From the NCBI GenBank assembly GCA_963743285.1, contig CAVUPF010000001.1, positions 248,001 through 312,000 of the forward strand: a stretch of DNA of 64,000 nucleotides, read 5' to 3'. The notes below the pieces were generated by a model. It had not been told where the DNA came from. It saw only the letters and a list, made by a program, of their open reading frames with translations, and made no database searches. This document shows positions 1 through 9,258 of the stretch, one piece after another. Origin of the DNA: CAVUPF01 sp963743285. GTDB taxonomy: Bacteria > Actinomycetota > Thermoleophilia > Solirubrobacterales > 70-9. Positions within the stretch are counted from its first letter, which is position 1; every line of letters begins with the position of its first letter. Both the position numbers and the translations under genes were made by a program.

Positions 1-2
1 GG

Positions 3-194
3 TTCGTGGACGCCCTCGTCGTCGATGAGGCGTATGAGCGCGGCGTAGTGCTGAAGATCGACGCCGCCGCGGCCGCCAGCCTGCCCGAGCCGAGCGCCAA
101 CCCCGGCGAGATCGAGATCGGCGGCGCCGACCTGGTCAAAGGCGACCACGAAAAGCTCCACCGCGCCTGGAACTTGATCTCCGGCAAGGGCTGA
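3..194 (+). CDS. hypothetical protein, C-terminal part (gene may run off left edge)
   Basis: The open frame is unbroken from the left edge to a TGA at 192-194. A GTG at position 6 could be a start, but the frame continues upstream, so this is probably the tail of a longer gene. The visible residues are acidic and Ala-rich and end in HRAWNLISGKG. I recognise no domain. The gene is followed by 50 bp of spacer and then a codirectional winged-helix gene. Confidence 0.45.
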   Translation, partial: FVDALVVDEAYERGVVLKIDAAAAASLPEPSANPGEIEIGGADLVKGDHEKLHRAWNLISGKG

Positions 195-245
195 GGCCGG
201 ACATAACTCCGGCCGATTGGTTTCCCGATTCGCGATGATCGGCGG

Positions 246-1307
246 GTGAGCAGCGGAGCGATCCTCGCCGAGCGGCTGACCGCGCAGGGACTCTCGGGTC
301 CGCCCGAGCGCGACCCGCTGGCGGTGGCCCAGCGACTGCTCGCGATCCAGGGCCAGGATCCGCGCGGTGCGCGTCTGGCGATTCGGGTCCGTACGGCCGG
401 GGTCTCGGCAGCGGACGTCGACCGGGCGCTGAGCGAGGATCGCTCGCTGCTGATCACCTGGCTGAACCGGGGCACGCTGCATCTGGTCCGGAGCGAGGAC
501 TACCCCTGGCTGCAGGCGCTGCTCGCGCCGCCCCTGCTTGCCGTCAACGCCCGCCGTCTCGCCCAGCAGGGGGTCGGCGCCGATGCAGCCGAGCGCGGCG
601 TTGCGGTGATCGAGCGCTCCGTCGCGGATGAGGGCCCGCTGACCCGTATCCAGCTTCGTGGGCGGCTCAACTCCGCCGGGGTCAGAACCGAGGGGCAGGC
701 GCTCGTCCAGCTGCTGTTCCTGGCCAGCCTGCGCGGCATCATCGTGCGCGGGCCGGTGGCCGGCAAGCACCACGCCTTCGTCGGGGTCCGGGACTGGCTC
801 GGCCCGTCGCCGCGGGTCGAGCCCGACGCGGCGCTCGCCGAGCTGGCCCGTCGCTACCTCCGCGGTCACGGTCCCGCAGGCGACCGTGACCTCGCCAAGT
901 GGGCGGGGCTGCCGCTCCGCGACGCTCGCGCCGGGCTGGGGGCAATCGCTTCCGAGCTGGCGGAGCGAGACGACGGCCTCCTCGACCTCGCCGCTCGTTC
1001 AGCGATCGAGGAGATCCCACCCCCCCGTCTCCTCGGCGCCTTTGACCCGGTCCTGCTCGGCTGGACCTCTCGCGAGGCGATTCTCGGCCCCCACACCCAG
1101 CTGGTCAGCTCCAACGGCCTCTTTCGCCCCTTTGCGATGGTCGACGGCCGTGCCGTCGCCACCTGGAAGCTCTCGAGCGCAGAGGTGACGATCGAGCCGC
1201 TGGGCCCGATCCCGACCAGGGTCGCCGCCGCGCTGGAGGCCGACGCCGCCGAGGTAGCGCGATTCTTGGCAGGCCCCGCACAGCCGCGGCGGCGAGGTGG
1301 CGATTGA
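246..1307 (+). CDS. winged-helix DNA-binding protein, AlkZ/HTH_42 family
   Basis: This is a 353-residue protein of the HTH_42 (DUF1006) family, whose characterised members (AlkZ/YcaQ) are DNA glycosylases with tandem winged helices. Near residue 34 the segment AIQGQDPRGA resembles the family's Q-x-Q/D active-site motif. RGTLHLV and the later KHHAFV and LGAFDPVLLGW are typical family blocks. The start is the GTG at 246, 51 bp after the previous stop. Many actinobacterial paralogues have no demonstrated glycosylase activity, so the enzymatic role is inferred. Length is normal and no key block is missing. Confidence 0.75.
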   Translation: MSSGAILAERLTAQGLSGPPERDPLAVAQRLLAIQGQDPRGARLAIRVRTAGVSAADVDRALSEDRSLLITWLNRGTLHLVRSEDYPWLQALLAPPLLAVNARRLAQQGVGADAAERGVAVIERSVADEGPLTRIQLRGRLNSAGVRTEGQALVQLLFLASLRGIIVRGPVAGKHHAFVGVRDWLGPSPRVEPDAALAELARRYLRGHGPAGDRDLAKWAGLPLRDARAGLGAIASELAERDDGLLDLAARSAIEEIPPPRLLGAFDPVLLGWTSREAILGPHTQLVSSNGLFRPFAMVDGRAVATWKLSSAEVTIEPLGPIPTRVAAALEADAAEVARFLAGPAQPRRRGGD

Positions 1308-1390
1308 GTTGGGAGTCGGGCCGCTGCTGGGTGGTGACGCAAGACCGCCGAGCTTGGACGTCGCCGTCGGTCGGTGTCGGTTAGCTGGGA

Positions 1391-2758
1391 TCAGCCCAGC
1401 TTCGGGGTGCTCCAGGGTTGATCCAGCCGTGCGGTCAGGGTGCCGGCGAGGCCCCCGATCGGGACTCGGGTCTGCTCCAGGGTGTCGCGGTCCCTCAACG
1501 TCACCGTGTCGTCCTGCATCGTCTGGTGGTCCACGGTGATGCCCCAGGGGGTGCCGATCTCATCCTGGCGGCGGTAGCGCTTGCCGATCGAGCCGCCCTC
1601 GTCGAACTCGGCCGAGAGCTTGCGGCGGAGCTCCTCAAAGACGCTGCGGGCCTTCTCGGGCATGCCCTCCTTGGAGAGCAAGGGGAGGACCGCGACCTTG
1701 ACGGGGGCAAGGTGCGGGTGGAGGCGGAGAACGGTGCGCCGGCGGCCCTCCACCTCCTCGATGTCGTAGGAGTCGACGAGGAAGGCGAGGGTGGCGCGAT
1801 CGGCGCCGGCGGCGGGCTCGATCACATGCGGGACGTAGCTCTCTTTGGCCTGCTGATCGAAGTACTCGAGTTTCTCGCCGCTGAATTTGGCGTGCTGGGT
1901 GAGGTCGAAGTCGCCGCGTTTGGCGATCCCCTCCAGCTCCGACCAGCCGATCGGGAAGAGGTACTCGATGTCGCTGGTGCCCGAGGAGTAGTGGGAGAGC
2001 TCATCGGTGTCATGGCTGCGGACCCGCAGGTACTCGGGGCGGATCCCCAACTCGGTGTACCAGCGCCGCCGCTCCTCGATCCAGGCCTGGTACCAGCGCT
2101 CCTCCTCTTCAGGGGGGACAAAGAACTCCATCTCCATCTGCTCGAACTCGCGGGTGCGGAAGATGAAGTTGCCCGGGGTGATCTCGTTGCGGAACGACTT
2201 GCCGACCTGGGCGATCCCGAACGGCGGCTTCATGCGCGCGAACTGGAGCACGTTCTTGAAGTTGATGAAGATTCCCTGGGCCGTCTCGGGGCGCAGGTAG
2301 ACCTCGGAGCCCTCGCCTGCCACCGGACCGACGTGGGTCTCGAACATCAGGTTGAATTGGCGCGGCTCGGTCAAGTCGCAGTCCGGCCCCTCGCCGGGCC
2401 GCTTCGAGGGCTTTTGCCCGCAGCTGCCGTCCTCGAGCTTGTCGGCGCGGAAGCGCAGCTTGCAGGTCCGGCAGTCAACGAGCGGGTCGGTGAAGCCCTC
2501 CAGGTGCCCCGAGGCCTCCCAGACCCGTGGATGTTGGAGGATTGCCGAGTCCAGGGCGACGATGTCGTCGCGCTCCTGGAGCATCGCCCGCCACCACTGC
2601 GCCTTGACGTTGCTCTTCAGCAGCACCCCGTAGTGGCCGTAGTCGTAGGTCGACCCCAGGCCGCCGTAGATCTCCGAAGAGGGGAAGACGAAGCCGCGTC
2701 GCTTGCAGAGCGCGACGATCTCCTCCATCGAGACTCCGCGGGCCGTTTCCTCTGCCAT
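1391..2758 (-). CDS. glyS: glycine--tRNA ligase (class II, single chain)
   Basis: Class II glycyl-tRNA synthetase of the alpha2 type, 455 residues, charging tRNA-Gly. The N-terminus has GFVFPSSEIYGG and the block GSTYDYGHYGVLLK. An internal cysteine cluster begins CRTCKLRF near residue 97. The class II motif 2 region is RNEITPGNFIFRTREFEQ, and the C-terminal anticodon-binding domain includes VAVLPLL. It is transcribed divergently from the FmdB-like gene, with only 40 bp between starts. No T-box fits in that space. A 451-residue frame on the other strand is a shadow of this gene. Confidence 0.95.
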   Translation of the reverse strand: MAEETARGVSMEEIVALCKRRGFVFPSSEIYGGLGSTYDYGHYGVLLKSNVKAQWWRAMLQERDDIVALDSAILQHPRVWEASGHLEGFTDPLVDCRTCKLRFRADKLEDGSCGQKPSKRPGEGPDCDLTEPRQFNLMFETHVGPVAGEGSEVYLRPETAQGIFINFKNVLQFARMKPPFGIAQVGKSFRNEITPGNFIFRTREFEQMEMEFFVPPEEEERWYQAWIEERRRWYTELGIRPEYLRVRSHDTDELSHYSSGTSDIEYLFPIGWSELEGIAKRGDFDLTQHAKFSGEKLEYFDQQAKESYVPHVIEPAAGADRATLAFLVDSYDIEEVEGRRRTVLRLHPHLAPVKVAVLPLLSKEGMPEKARSVFEELRRKLSAEFDEGGSIGKRYRRQDEIGTPWGITVDHQTMQDDTVTLRDRDTLEQTRVPIGGLAGTLTARLDQPWSTPKLG

Positions 2759-2798
2759 GCGGGAACCGTATAGGTCGCCTTGCGATAATCCCTAGCCG

Positions 2799-3119
2799 AT
2801 GCCGATCTATGAGTACAAATGCGCCAACGGCCACGTTTTCGACGTGATCCAAAGGATGGCCGACGAGTCGCTGACCGTTTGCCAAGAGTGCGGCGCCCAC
2901 GTCGAGCGCGTCCTTCACCCGGTCGCGGTCCACTTCAAGGGCTCTGGCTTTTACAACACCGACTACGGCAAGAAGAAGGGCGCCGGCAACGGCGGCCCCT
3001 CGGAGGGCTCGGCCGAGTCGAAGGACTCAAAGTCGGGCGCTTCGGATTCCAAGTCGGGCGCTTCGGACTCCAAGCCCTCCGGCGGCGAGAAGGCGAAGAC
3101 GGCAAGCGGCGGCGAGTGA
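2799..3119 (+). CDS. FmdB-family zinc-ribbon protein
   Basis: Small (106 aa) FmdB-type putative regulatory zinc-ribbon protein. The start MPIYEYKCANGHVF and the later CQEC give the four metal ligands of the family. The conserved KGSGFYNTDYGK follows near residue 50. The C-terminal third is a hydrophilic Ser/Lys/Gly tail containing the imperfect repeat SKSGASD in tandem. The function of the family is not established. Confidence 0.85.
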   Translation: MPIYEYKCANGHVFDVIQRMADESLTVCQECGAHVERVLHPVAVHFKGSGFYNTDYGKKKGAGNGGPSEGSAESKDSKSGASDSKSGASDSKPSGGEKAKTASGGE

Positions 3120-3129
3120 GCCGGCGCCC

Positions 3130-4356
3130 CTATTCGCCCAGGAACCGCTTCACCGCCTTGCGCCGCGCCGATTCCGGCACTTCGATGCTGCCTTCCGGCC
3201 CTTCGAGGTTGCAGCCTTCGCTCGGCTTGCCGCAGAGTACGTCGGCGCTCGAGCCGCCGCCGAGCGCCGCGTCGAGGACCAGCTGCGGCATCGTGAAGAA
3301 GCCCATGTCGCTGATGAACGCCTGCGGCGCGTCCCAGCCGATGATCGGCCCCATGATGAAGTTGTAGGGGAGGCGGAGGGGTTCGGTGAGGCGTTCCTTG
3401 ATCGCCGTGATCACCGACTGCTGCGCCGCCTCACGGTTGAGGTCGTTGTAGCCGAACGAGTAGGCGCTCTTGCCCGGGCCGGGGCATTCGCTCGGCTCGC
3501 GCATCCGCGCGTAGGCCAAGGCGGTCTGGCCGTTGAGCGAGTTCTCACCCTTTTGCAAGTGCAGGGTTATCCCGCCCTGCCCGTGGCCGGCGCCGCCGGA
3601 GATTTCGCCGCAGAGCTTGTGGGGGACGTTGACTTCGATCCCGCCGATCGCGTTGATCAGCTTTTCGAAGCCGGTGAAGTCGACGATCGCGAGGTGGTCG
3701 ATCTTGATGCCGAGGAACTTTTCGACCGTCTTGACCGTCAGCGCCGCCCCGCCGAAGGAGTAGGCGGCGTTGATTTTCTGCGATTCCTGACCGGGGATTT
3801 CGGCGTAGCTGTCGCGCGGGATCGAGAGTTTGTTGAAGGTGCCGCCGCCGGCCCGGATCAGCATCAGCGTGTCGGAGCGGAATTCGCCCACGTTGCAGGC
3901 ACCCTTTGGGGCGTCGCCATGGGACTGGTTTTCGAAGCACTTCGAGGAGGGGGCGGCGCCGGGTTCCTTGCTGTTTGTCGGGCGGGCGTCGGTGCCGATT
4001 ACCAGGATCGTCTGGGCGCTGGGCAGCAGGAAGGGGTTGCCGTGTAGCGCCGACTTCGCTTCGCCGGAGAGCTTCATCGCCTGCAGCTGGGCGGATACGG
4101 CGAAGGCGAGGACGCTGAGCAGGATCCAGCCCAGTGCCGCCAGCGCCACCCATTTGCCGACGCGGCGGGGGGTCCAGCGGTGGGCCGTCTTGCCTCGCTG
4201 GCGCCCCTCGCGCCGAGGACGCTTCGAGGATCGCCTCGACCGCTCTCGGAGACCGGAGAGGTCGGGGGTCCGCAACCGGGACAGGAGGCTCCTGCGGGGT
4301 CGGTAGACCTTGTAGTCGGGCGGCCTCGGGGGCTGCTGCTCGCCATTGGTGGGCAT
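3130..4356 (-). CDS. LytR-CpsA-Psr (LCP) family cell-wall ligase
   Basis: LCP proteins attach polymers to peptidoglycan outside the membrane. A basic cytoplasmic N-terminus (about 65 residues, Arg-rich) precedes one membrane segment (KWVALAALGWILLSVLAFAV). The LCP domain follows: ILVIGTDARP, the arginine-containing FRSDTLMLIRA, SIPRDSY, AIGGIEVNVP and ALAYARMRE. Start 4356 is chosen over 4374 because GGAG lies 7 bases upstream of it. Transcription diverges from the ROK kinase with a 63-bp gap. The substrate polymer cannot be read from sequence. Confidence 0.88.
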   Translation of the reverse strand: MPTNGEQQPPRPPDYKVYRPRRSLLSRLRTPDLSGLRERSRRSSKRPRREGRQRGKTAHRWTPRRVGKWVALAALGWILLSVLAFAVSAQLQAMKLSGEAKSALHGNPFLLPSAQTILVIGTDARPTNSKEPGAAPSSKCFENQSHGDAPKGACNVGEFRSDTLMLIRAGGGTFNKLSIPRDSYAEIPGQESQKINAAYSFGGAALTVKTVEKFLGIKIDHLAIVDFTGFEKLINAIGGIEVNVPHKLCGEISGGAGHGQGGITLHLQKGENSLNGQTALAYARMREPSECPGPGKSAYSFGYNDLNREAAQQSVITAIKERLTEPLRLPYNFIMGPIIGWDAPQAFISDMGFFTMPQLVLDAALGGGSSADVLCGKPSEGCNLEGPEGSIEVPESARRKAVKRFLGE

Positions 4357-4419
4357 GAAAGACTCCGGAATCATGCCTATGCTCTCGGTCGCCTGCCGCC
4401 AGCCTCTCCCGAGTTACTC

Positions 4420-5382
4420 GTGAGCGCAGGGGAAACGATCGGGGTCGACCTGGGCGGGACGAAGATGCTGATCGGTGTGCTCGGCTGCGGCTCCGAGGTG
4501 CTCTGGGAGAGCCGCGAGGGCTCCACCGGGCAGACTGAGGACGATCTGGTCGAGCTGCTCTTGAAAGAGGTGATCGGGGCGCGAGAAGCCTGCCCGGGGG
4601 TCGCCGCGGTCGGCCTCGGCATCCCGGCGACGATCGATCGGCCCCGCGGTGTCGCCGTCTCCGCCGTCAACCTGCCGATCCGCGACCTGCCGATCCGCGA
4701 CCTCGTCGCCGCGCGGACCGGGTTGGCGACCTTCGTCGACAACGACGCCAACGTCGCGGCGCTCGCCGAGCACCTCTACGGTGCGGCGCGCGGCGCGCGC
4801 AACGCGGTGATGATCACCGTCGGCACCGGGATCGGCGGTGGGCTGATCATCGGCGGCGAGGTCTACCGTGGCGCGACGGGAGCCGCTGCCGAGCTCGGTC
4901 ACATGGTCATCGACCTCGACGGCCCCCGCTGCCAGGGCAACTGTCCGGGCTATGGCTGCGTCGAGTCACTCGCCTCAGGGACGGCGCTGGGCCGGGAAGG
5001 CCGTGCGGCGGCCGAGCGTCAGCCCGGCTCCGCTCTGGGCAAGCTGCTGGCCGAGGGCCGGGAGATCGACGGCAAGGCGGTCAGCGATGCGGCGCTCGCG
5101 GGCGACGGCACCGCGGTGGGCGTGGTCGAGGGAATCGGCCGCAACCTCGGGGTCGCGCTGACCAGCTTTGCCAACATCTTCGAGCCCGAAGCGATCGTCG
5201 TCGGTGGCGGCGTGATCGCGGCCGGCGACCTGCTCTTGGAGCCGGCCCGGCGCGAGCTGCGCGAGCGGGCGCTGCGACCAATGAACCTGACCCCGGTCCT
5301 CGCCGCTGAGCTCGGCCCCGACGCTGGGATGATCGGCGCGGCGGCGATGGCGCGGATCGAGCTGGCGGGGAAGCCGGGCTGA
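4420..5382 (+). CDS. ROK-family sugar kinase (glucokinase-like)
   Basis: 320-residue ROK kinase. It has the ATP-binding GVDLGGTK at the N-terminus, the catalytic-region NDANVAALAEH, GTGIGGGL, and the cysteine cluster CQGNCPGYGC that binds zinc in ROK proteins. Start GTG 4420 puts the phosphate motif at residue 8; an open frame extends further upstream without family similarity. There is a perfect 15-bp tandem duplication at about 4671-4700 giving LPIRDLPIRD. The stop overlaps the rsmI start by 1 base. Glucose is the likeliest substrate, but ROK specificity is hard to predict. Confidence 0.85.
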   Translation: MSAGETIGVDLGGTKMLIGVLGCGSEVLWESREGSTGQTEDDLVELLLKEVIGAREACPGVAAVGLGIPATIDRPRGVAVSAVNLPIRDLPIRDLVAARTGLATFVDNDANVAALAEHLYGAARGARNAVMITVGTGIGGGLIIGGEVYRGATGAAAELGHMVIDLDGPRCQGNCPGYGCVESLASGTALGREGRAAAERQPGSALGKLLAEGREIDGKAVSDAALAGDGTAVGVVEGIGRNLGVALTSFANIFEPEAIVVGGGVIAAGDLLLEPARRELRERALRPMNLTPVLAAELGPDAGMIGAAAMARIELAGKPG

Positions 5383-6209
5383 TGCCGGGGGCGCTGATCG
5401 TCTGCCCGACGCCGATCGGCAACCTCGGAGACGTGACCCCGCGGGTCCGCGATGCCCTGGTCGCCGCCGACTACATCGCCTGCGAGGACACCCGCCGCAC
5501 CGGCGGCCTGCTCGACCGGCTCGGCATCAGCCCGGCGCCCCGCCTTGTCTCCAACCACGAGGGCAACGAAGCCTCGCGGGCGACCGAGCTGGCGCAGCGG
5601 ATCGAGCGCGGCGAGACCGTCGCCCTCGTCTCCGACGCCGGAATGCCGACGATCTCTGACCCAGGCTTCCGGCTGATCCGCCGCTGCATCGAACGCGACC
5701 TTGACGTGACGGTCCTACCGGGGCCATCGGTGGTCCCGGTGGCGCTGGTCGCCTCGGGACTGCCCACCGACCGCTGGCGTTTTGAGGGCTTCCTGCCGAA
5801 GCGCGCCGGCGAGATGGAGCGGGTGCTGCGCTCGGCGGAGACCGTGATCGCGTTCGAGTCCCCGCGCCGGGTCGGCGAGTCGCTCGCCGCCCTGGCTGCG
5901 ATCGCTCCGGACCGCCCGGCCGCAGTCTGCCGAGAGCTGACCAAGATGCACGAGGAGGTTGCGCGGGGCTCTTTGGGGGAGCTGGCGCGGCGATTCCGCG
6001 GCGACGTCAAGGGGGAGATCGTGTTGGTGATCGGGCCGGCCTCCTCCACCGAGCACGACTCCGACATTAGCTTCGCCGTCGACGCGCTGCGCCACCTGGT
6101 CCAGTCGGGGGCGCGGCCGCGCGCCGCCGCAAGCGTCGTCGCGGCGCTGACCGGCACCCGGGCCAACGACCTCTACAAAGCGCTGACCGGAAGGGAGGCG
6201 CGAAGGTGA
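5382..6209 (+). CDS. rsmI: 16S rRNA (cytidine1402-2'-O)-methyltransferase
   Basis: Tetrapyrrole-methylase-fold enzyme that 2'-O-methylates C1402 of 16S rRNA using SAM. Visible blocks are LIVCPTPIGNLGD at the N-terminus, CEDTRRTGGLL, SNHEGNE, LVSDAGMPTISDPGF and GPSVVPVALVASGLP. Length 275 aa is normal. It overlaps metG by 4 bases (GTGA), so the two are probably cotranslated in the rsmI-metG-TatD-rsmA-ispE run. Confidence 0.93.
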   Translation: MPGALIVCPTPIGNLGDVTPRVRDALVAADYIACEDTRRTGGLLDRLGISPAPRLVSNHEGNEASRATELAQRIERGETVALVSDAGMPTISDPGFRLIRRCIERDLDVTVLPGPSVVPVALVASGLPTDRWRFEGFLPKRAGEMERVLRSAETVIAFESPRRVGESLAALAAIAPDRPAAVCRELTKMHEEVARGSLGELARRFRGDVKGEIVLVIGPASSTEHDSDISFAVDALRHLVQSGARPRAAASVVAALTGTRANDLYKALTGREARR

Positions 6210-7714
6210 GCTACTACGTCACCACCCCGATCTACTACGTCAATGCCGAGCCGCACCTCGGCCACGCCTACTCGACGATGGCCGCCGACGTGCTGGCCCG
6301 CCACATGCGCCAGCGCGGTGAGGACGTCTTCTTTTTGACCGGGACCGACGAGCACGGCGAGCCGATCGAGACGGCGGCCGAGCGCGCCGGGATCTCGCCG
6401 CAGGAGCTCGCCGACCGCAACGCCGAGAAGTTCCGGGCCCTGATGCCGATCATCGATGCGACCAACGATTTCTTCATCCGCACCTCGGACCCCCGCCACA
6501 CGGAGAAGGTCGCCGAGATCATGCAGCGCGTCTTTGACAACGGCTGGGTCACGAAGGGGGTCTATGAGGGCTGGTACTGCCCGCGCTGTGCCGACTTCAA
6601 GACCGAACGCGAGCTGGGGCCCGGGCAGAGCTGTCCGATCCACGAGATCCCCCTGGAGCGCGAGCGCGAGGAGAACTGGTTCTTCCGGCTCTCCGCCTTC
6701 CAGGAGCGGCTGGAGCGGCTCTATGAGGAGCGCCCCGACTTCGTCGTCCCGGACTTCCGCCGCAACGAGGCGGTCGCCTTCATCGGGCAGGGACTCGAGG
6801 ACGTCTCGCTGTCGCGGCCGAAGCTGAAATGGGGGATGCGGCTGCCCTGGGACCCCGCGCAGCGGATGTACGTCTGGTTTGACGCGCTCCTCAACTACGT
6901 CACCGCGCTGACCTTTGCCCGCGACGGGGAGGACCTGACCGACCGTTTCTGGCCGGCCGACCTGCACGTGATGGCCAAGGACATCCTCAAGTTCCACGCG
7001 GTGATCTGGCCGGCCCTGCTCTGGGCCGCCGACCTGGAGCCGCCGCGGCGGATGGCGATCCACGGTTACCTGCTGATGGGCGAGAAGAAGATGTCGAAGT
7101 CGCTCGGCAACGTGCTCGACCCATTCGAGGCGATCGAGCGCTTCGGTGCCGACGCGCTGCGCTTCTACTGCTTCCGCGAGGTCAGCTTCGGCCAGGACGG
7201 CTCGATCTCCACCGCCGGCTTCGAGGCCCGCTATGAGGCCGAGCTGGCGAACGACTACGGCAACCTCGCCAGCCGCGTCACCGCGATGGTCGAGCGCTAC
7301 CGCGACGGCACCGCTCCGGTGGCGGCGCTCGACGCGGTGCTCGCCGAGGACTTCGAGGGCGCCCTCGAGCGCTTCTGCGAGCTGCTCGACCGGGCCGAGC
7401 TGAGCCAGGCGCTGGACGAGGCGTGGAGGCTGGTGCGACGCCTCAACCGCTTCGTCGAGGAGAGCAGACCGTGGGAGTTGGCCCGCGAGGAGGCCGACCC
7501 CGAGCGCCTCGACGAGGTCCTCTACAACCTGGTCGAGGGCCTGCGGGTGACGACGCTGATGCTCGTCCCCTACCTGCCGCGCAGCAGCAAGCTGGTGCTC
7601 ACGGCGCTCGGCGAGGACTCGACGGCGTTGGCCGAGCTCGGCTCTCGCCCCGGCGGTCAGAGGATCGAGCGCATGGCGCCGCTCTTCCCGAAGATCGAGC
7701 CGCCGGCCCGATGA
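6206..7714 (+). CDS. metG: methionine--tRNA ligase
   Basis: Class I synthetase, 502 aa. The HIGH-type motif is HLGHAYST near residue 15. A zinc-knuckle region is YCPRCADF followed by SCPIHE. The KMSKS motif is KKMSKSLGN near residue 297. The C-terminal helical anticodon-binding domain includes NRFVEESRPWELA. There is no C-terminal tRNA-binding (EMAP-like) extension, as in many actinobacterial MetRS. The GTG start at 6206 overlaps the rsmI stop. The ATG of the next gene overlaps this stop. Confidence 0.95.
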   Translation: MSYYVTTPIYYVNAEPHLGHAYSTMAADVLARHMRQRGEDVFFLTGTDEHGEPIETAAERAGISPQELADRNAEKFRALMPIIDATNDFFIRTSDPRHTEKVAEIMQRVFDNGWVTKGVYEGWYCPRCADFKTERELGPGQSCPIHEIPLEREREENWFFRLSAFQERLERLYEERPDFVVPDFRRNEAVAFIGQGLEDVSLSRPKLKWGMRLPWDPAQRMYVWFDALLNYVTALTFARDGEDLTDRFWPADLHVMAKDILKFHAVIWPALLWAADLEPPRRMAIHGYLLMGEKKMSKSLGNVLDPFEAIERFGADALRFYCFREVSFGQDGSISTAGFEARYEAELANDYGNLASRVTAMVERYRDGTAPVAALDAVLAEDFEGALERFCELLDRAELSQALDEAWRLVRRLNRFVEESRPWELAREEADPERLDEVLYNLVEGLRVTTLMLVPYLPRSSKLVLTALGEDSTALAELGSRPGGQRIERMAPLFPKIEPPAR

Positions 7715-8478
7715 TCGACTCCCACACCCACCTGTTTCTCTGCGAGCGGCCCGAGGCCGAGGTGGTCGCGGCGGCGCTCACCGCGGGGGTTGGGAGGATG
7801 CTGAACGTTGGCCTCGGTGCGGAGGCCAACGCCGAGGCGATCGCCGGGGCCGAGCGCAACGAGGGGGTCTTCGCCTCGGTCGGGCATCACCCGACCGAGG
7901 CGGCCGGGTTCGACGAGGCGGCCGCGGCGGGGATCGCGCGGCTCGCCGGGCACGAGAAGGTGCGGGCGATCGGCGAGACCGGCCTCGACTACTACCGGGA
8001 AAGCGCCTCGCCCGCCGAGCAGCGCCGCGCCTTTAAGGCCCAGATCGAGATCGCCGTCGACCTCGGCCTGCCGATCGTCATCCACGCCCGCGACCCCGAC
8101 GGCGGCGGCGAGGCGACCGACGAGGTCTTCGCCACCCTCGACGCCCGGGCGCCTGGGCACCCGGTCATCCTGCACTGCTTCTCGGCGCCGCAACGGGTCG
8201 GCGACGCAATCGAGCGCGGCTGGTACTGCTCGTTCGCCGGCAATGCCACCTACTCGAGCGCCGAGGACCTGCGCGCCGCGGCCGCGGCGCTGCCGGACGA
8301 ACTGATCCTGGCCGAGACCGACGCTCCCTACCTCACTCCGCAGGAGATGCGGGGCCAGGGGAACGAGCCCGCCAACGTCATCGCCACCGCCCGCGTCCTC
8401 GCCGAGGCCCGCGGCACCACCTACGAGGAGCTGGAGCGTACGGTCGAGGCGAACGCCCGCGCGGTCTTCGGCTGGTAG
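7711..8478 (+). CDS. TatD-family metal-dependent deoxyribonuclease
   Basis: 255-residue TatD-type TIM-barrel hydrolase. Metal-binding motifs are IDSHTHLF at the N-terminus, GETGLDYY, VIHARD, LHCFS and ETDAPYLTP. Family members are 3'-5' DNases/RNases. ATG 7711 is chosen because it overlaps the metG stop (ATGA) and puts SHTH at residue 3; a longer upstream frame has no similarity. Position between metG and rsmA is the usual one in Gram-positives. Confidence 0.9.
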   Translation: MIDSHTHLFLCERPEAEVVAAALTAGVGRMLNVGLGAEANAEAIAGAERNEGVFASVGHHPTEAAGFDEAAAAGIARLAGHEKVRAIGETGLDYYRESASPAEQRRAFKAQIEIAVDLGLPIVIHARDPDGGGEATDEVFATLDARAPGHPVILHCFSAPQRVGDAIERGWYCSFAGNATYSSAEDLRAAAAALPDELILAETDAPYLTPQEMRGQGNEPANVIATARVLAEARGTTYEELERTVEANARAVFGW

Positions 8479-8484
8479 CCGAAG

Positions 8485-9249
8485 TTGGTCCGACTCGGCC
8501 AGAACTTCCTCGCCGACCCCAACCTGCTCGACGCGATCGTCCGCGACGCCGACCTCGCGCCCGAGGACGTCGTGCTGGAGGTCGGGGCGGGGGAGGGGGT
8601 GTTGACCGAACGGCTGGCCGCGGTCGCAGTTCAGGTCCACGTCGTCGAGATCGATCGCGGCCTGGAGGCGGCGCTCGCCCCGATTGCCTCCCGCCCCAAC
8701 GTCAGCCTGCACTGGGCAGACGCGATGAAGCTCGACCTCGCCGCCCTGCGCCCCTTGCCGACCGCCGTCGTCTCCAACCTCCCCTACGCGGTGGCGACCC
8801 CGGTGATCCTGCGCACGATCGAGCAGCTTCCCTCGGTGCGGAGCTGGACGGTGATGGTCCAACGCGAGATCGCCGAGCGGCTGCGCGCGGCCCCCGGCAG
8901 CCGCGCCTACGGCTCGCCGAGCGCAGTGGCGCAGATCTCCTGCGAGGTCGAACTCGTGCGCCGGGTCGACCCCGCCGTATTCAAGCCGCGCCCACGGGTC
9001 GACTCGGCGATCCTGCGCCTGCGGCGGACCGGGCCCGCGGCGGACGGGGAGACGCGGGACTTGGTGCGCGCCGGCTTCGCCCACCGCCGCAAGTCCCTGG
9101 CGCGGTCGCTGGAGCACGCCCGCCCGGGCTCGATGGCCACCGCCCGCGCGGCCTTGGCGGAGCTCGGCCTGCCGGAGGACGCCCGCGCCGAGACCCTGTC
9201 GGCCGAGGACTTCGTCGCGCTTTCGGCGAAGCTCCACCCCGACGCCTGA
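8485..9249 (+). CDS. rsmA: 16S rRNA dimethyladenosine transferase (KsgA)
   Basis: SAM-dependent enzyme dimethylating A1518/A1519 of 16S rRNA. Motifs: LGQNFLADPNLLDAI at the start, LEVGAGEGVLTE (SAM site), NLPYAVATPVILR (catalytic NLPY) and the C-terminal RKSLARSL block. The start is TTG at 8485, just 6 bases after the TatD stop. The N-terminus is therefore compact compared with E. coli KsgA. 254 aa. Confidence 0.92.
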   Translation: MVRLGQNFLADPNLLDAIVRDADLAPEDVVLEVGAGEGVLTERLAAVAVQVHVVEIDRGLEAALAPIASRPNVSLHWADAMKLDLAALRPLPTAVVSNLPYAVATPVILRTIEQLPSVRSWTVMVQREIAERLRAAPGSRAYGSPSAVAQISCEVELVRRVDPAVFKPRPRVDSAILRLRRTGPAADGETRDLVRAGFAHRRKSLARSLEHARPGSMATARAALAELGLPEDARAETLSAEDFVALSAKLHPDA

Positions 9250-9258
9250 CCCGCTCCG

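Noticed and set aside
1418..2773. Long 451-codon open frame on the plus strand opposite glyS
   Set aside because: Shadow of a high-GC coding strand; the minus strand encodes an unmistakable GlyRS.
2759..2798. T-box or glycine riboswitch ahead of glyS
   Set aside because: Only 40 bp separate the divergent starts, too short for either element.
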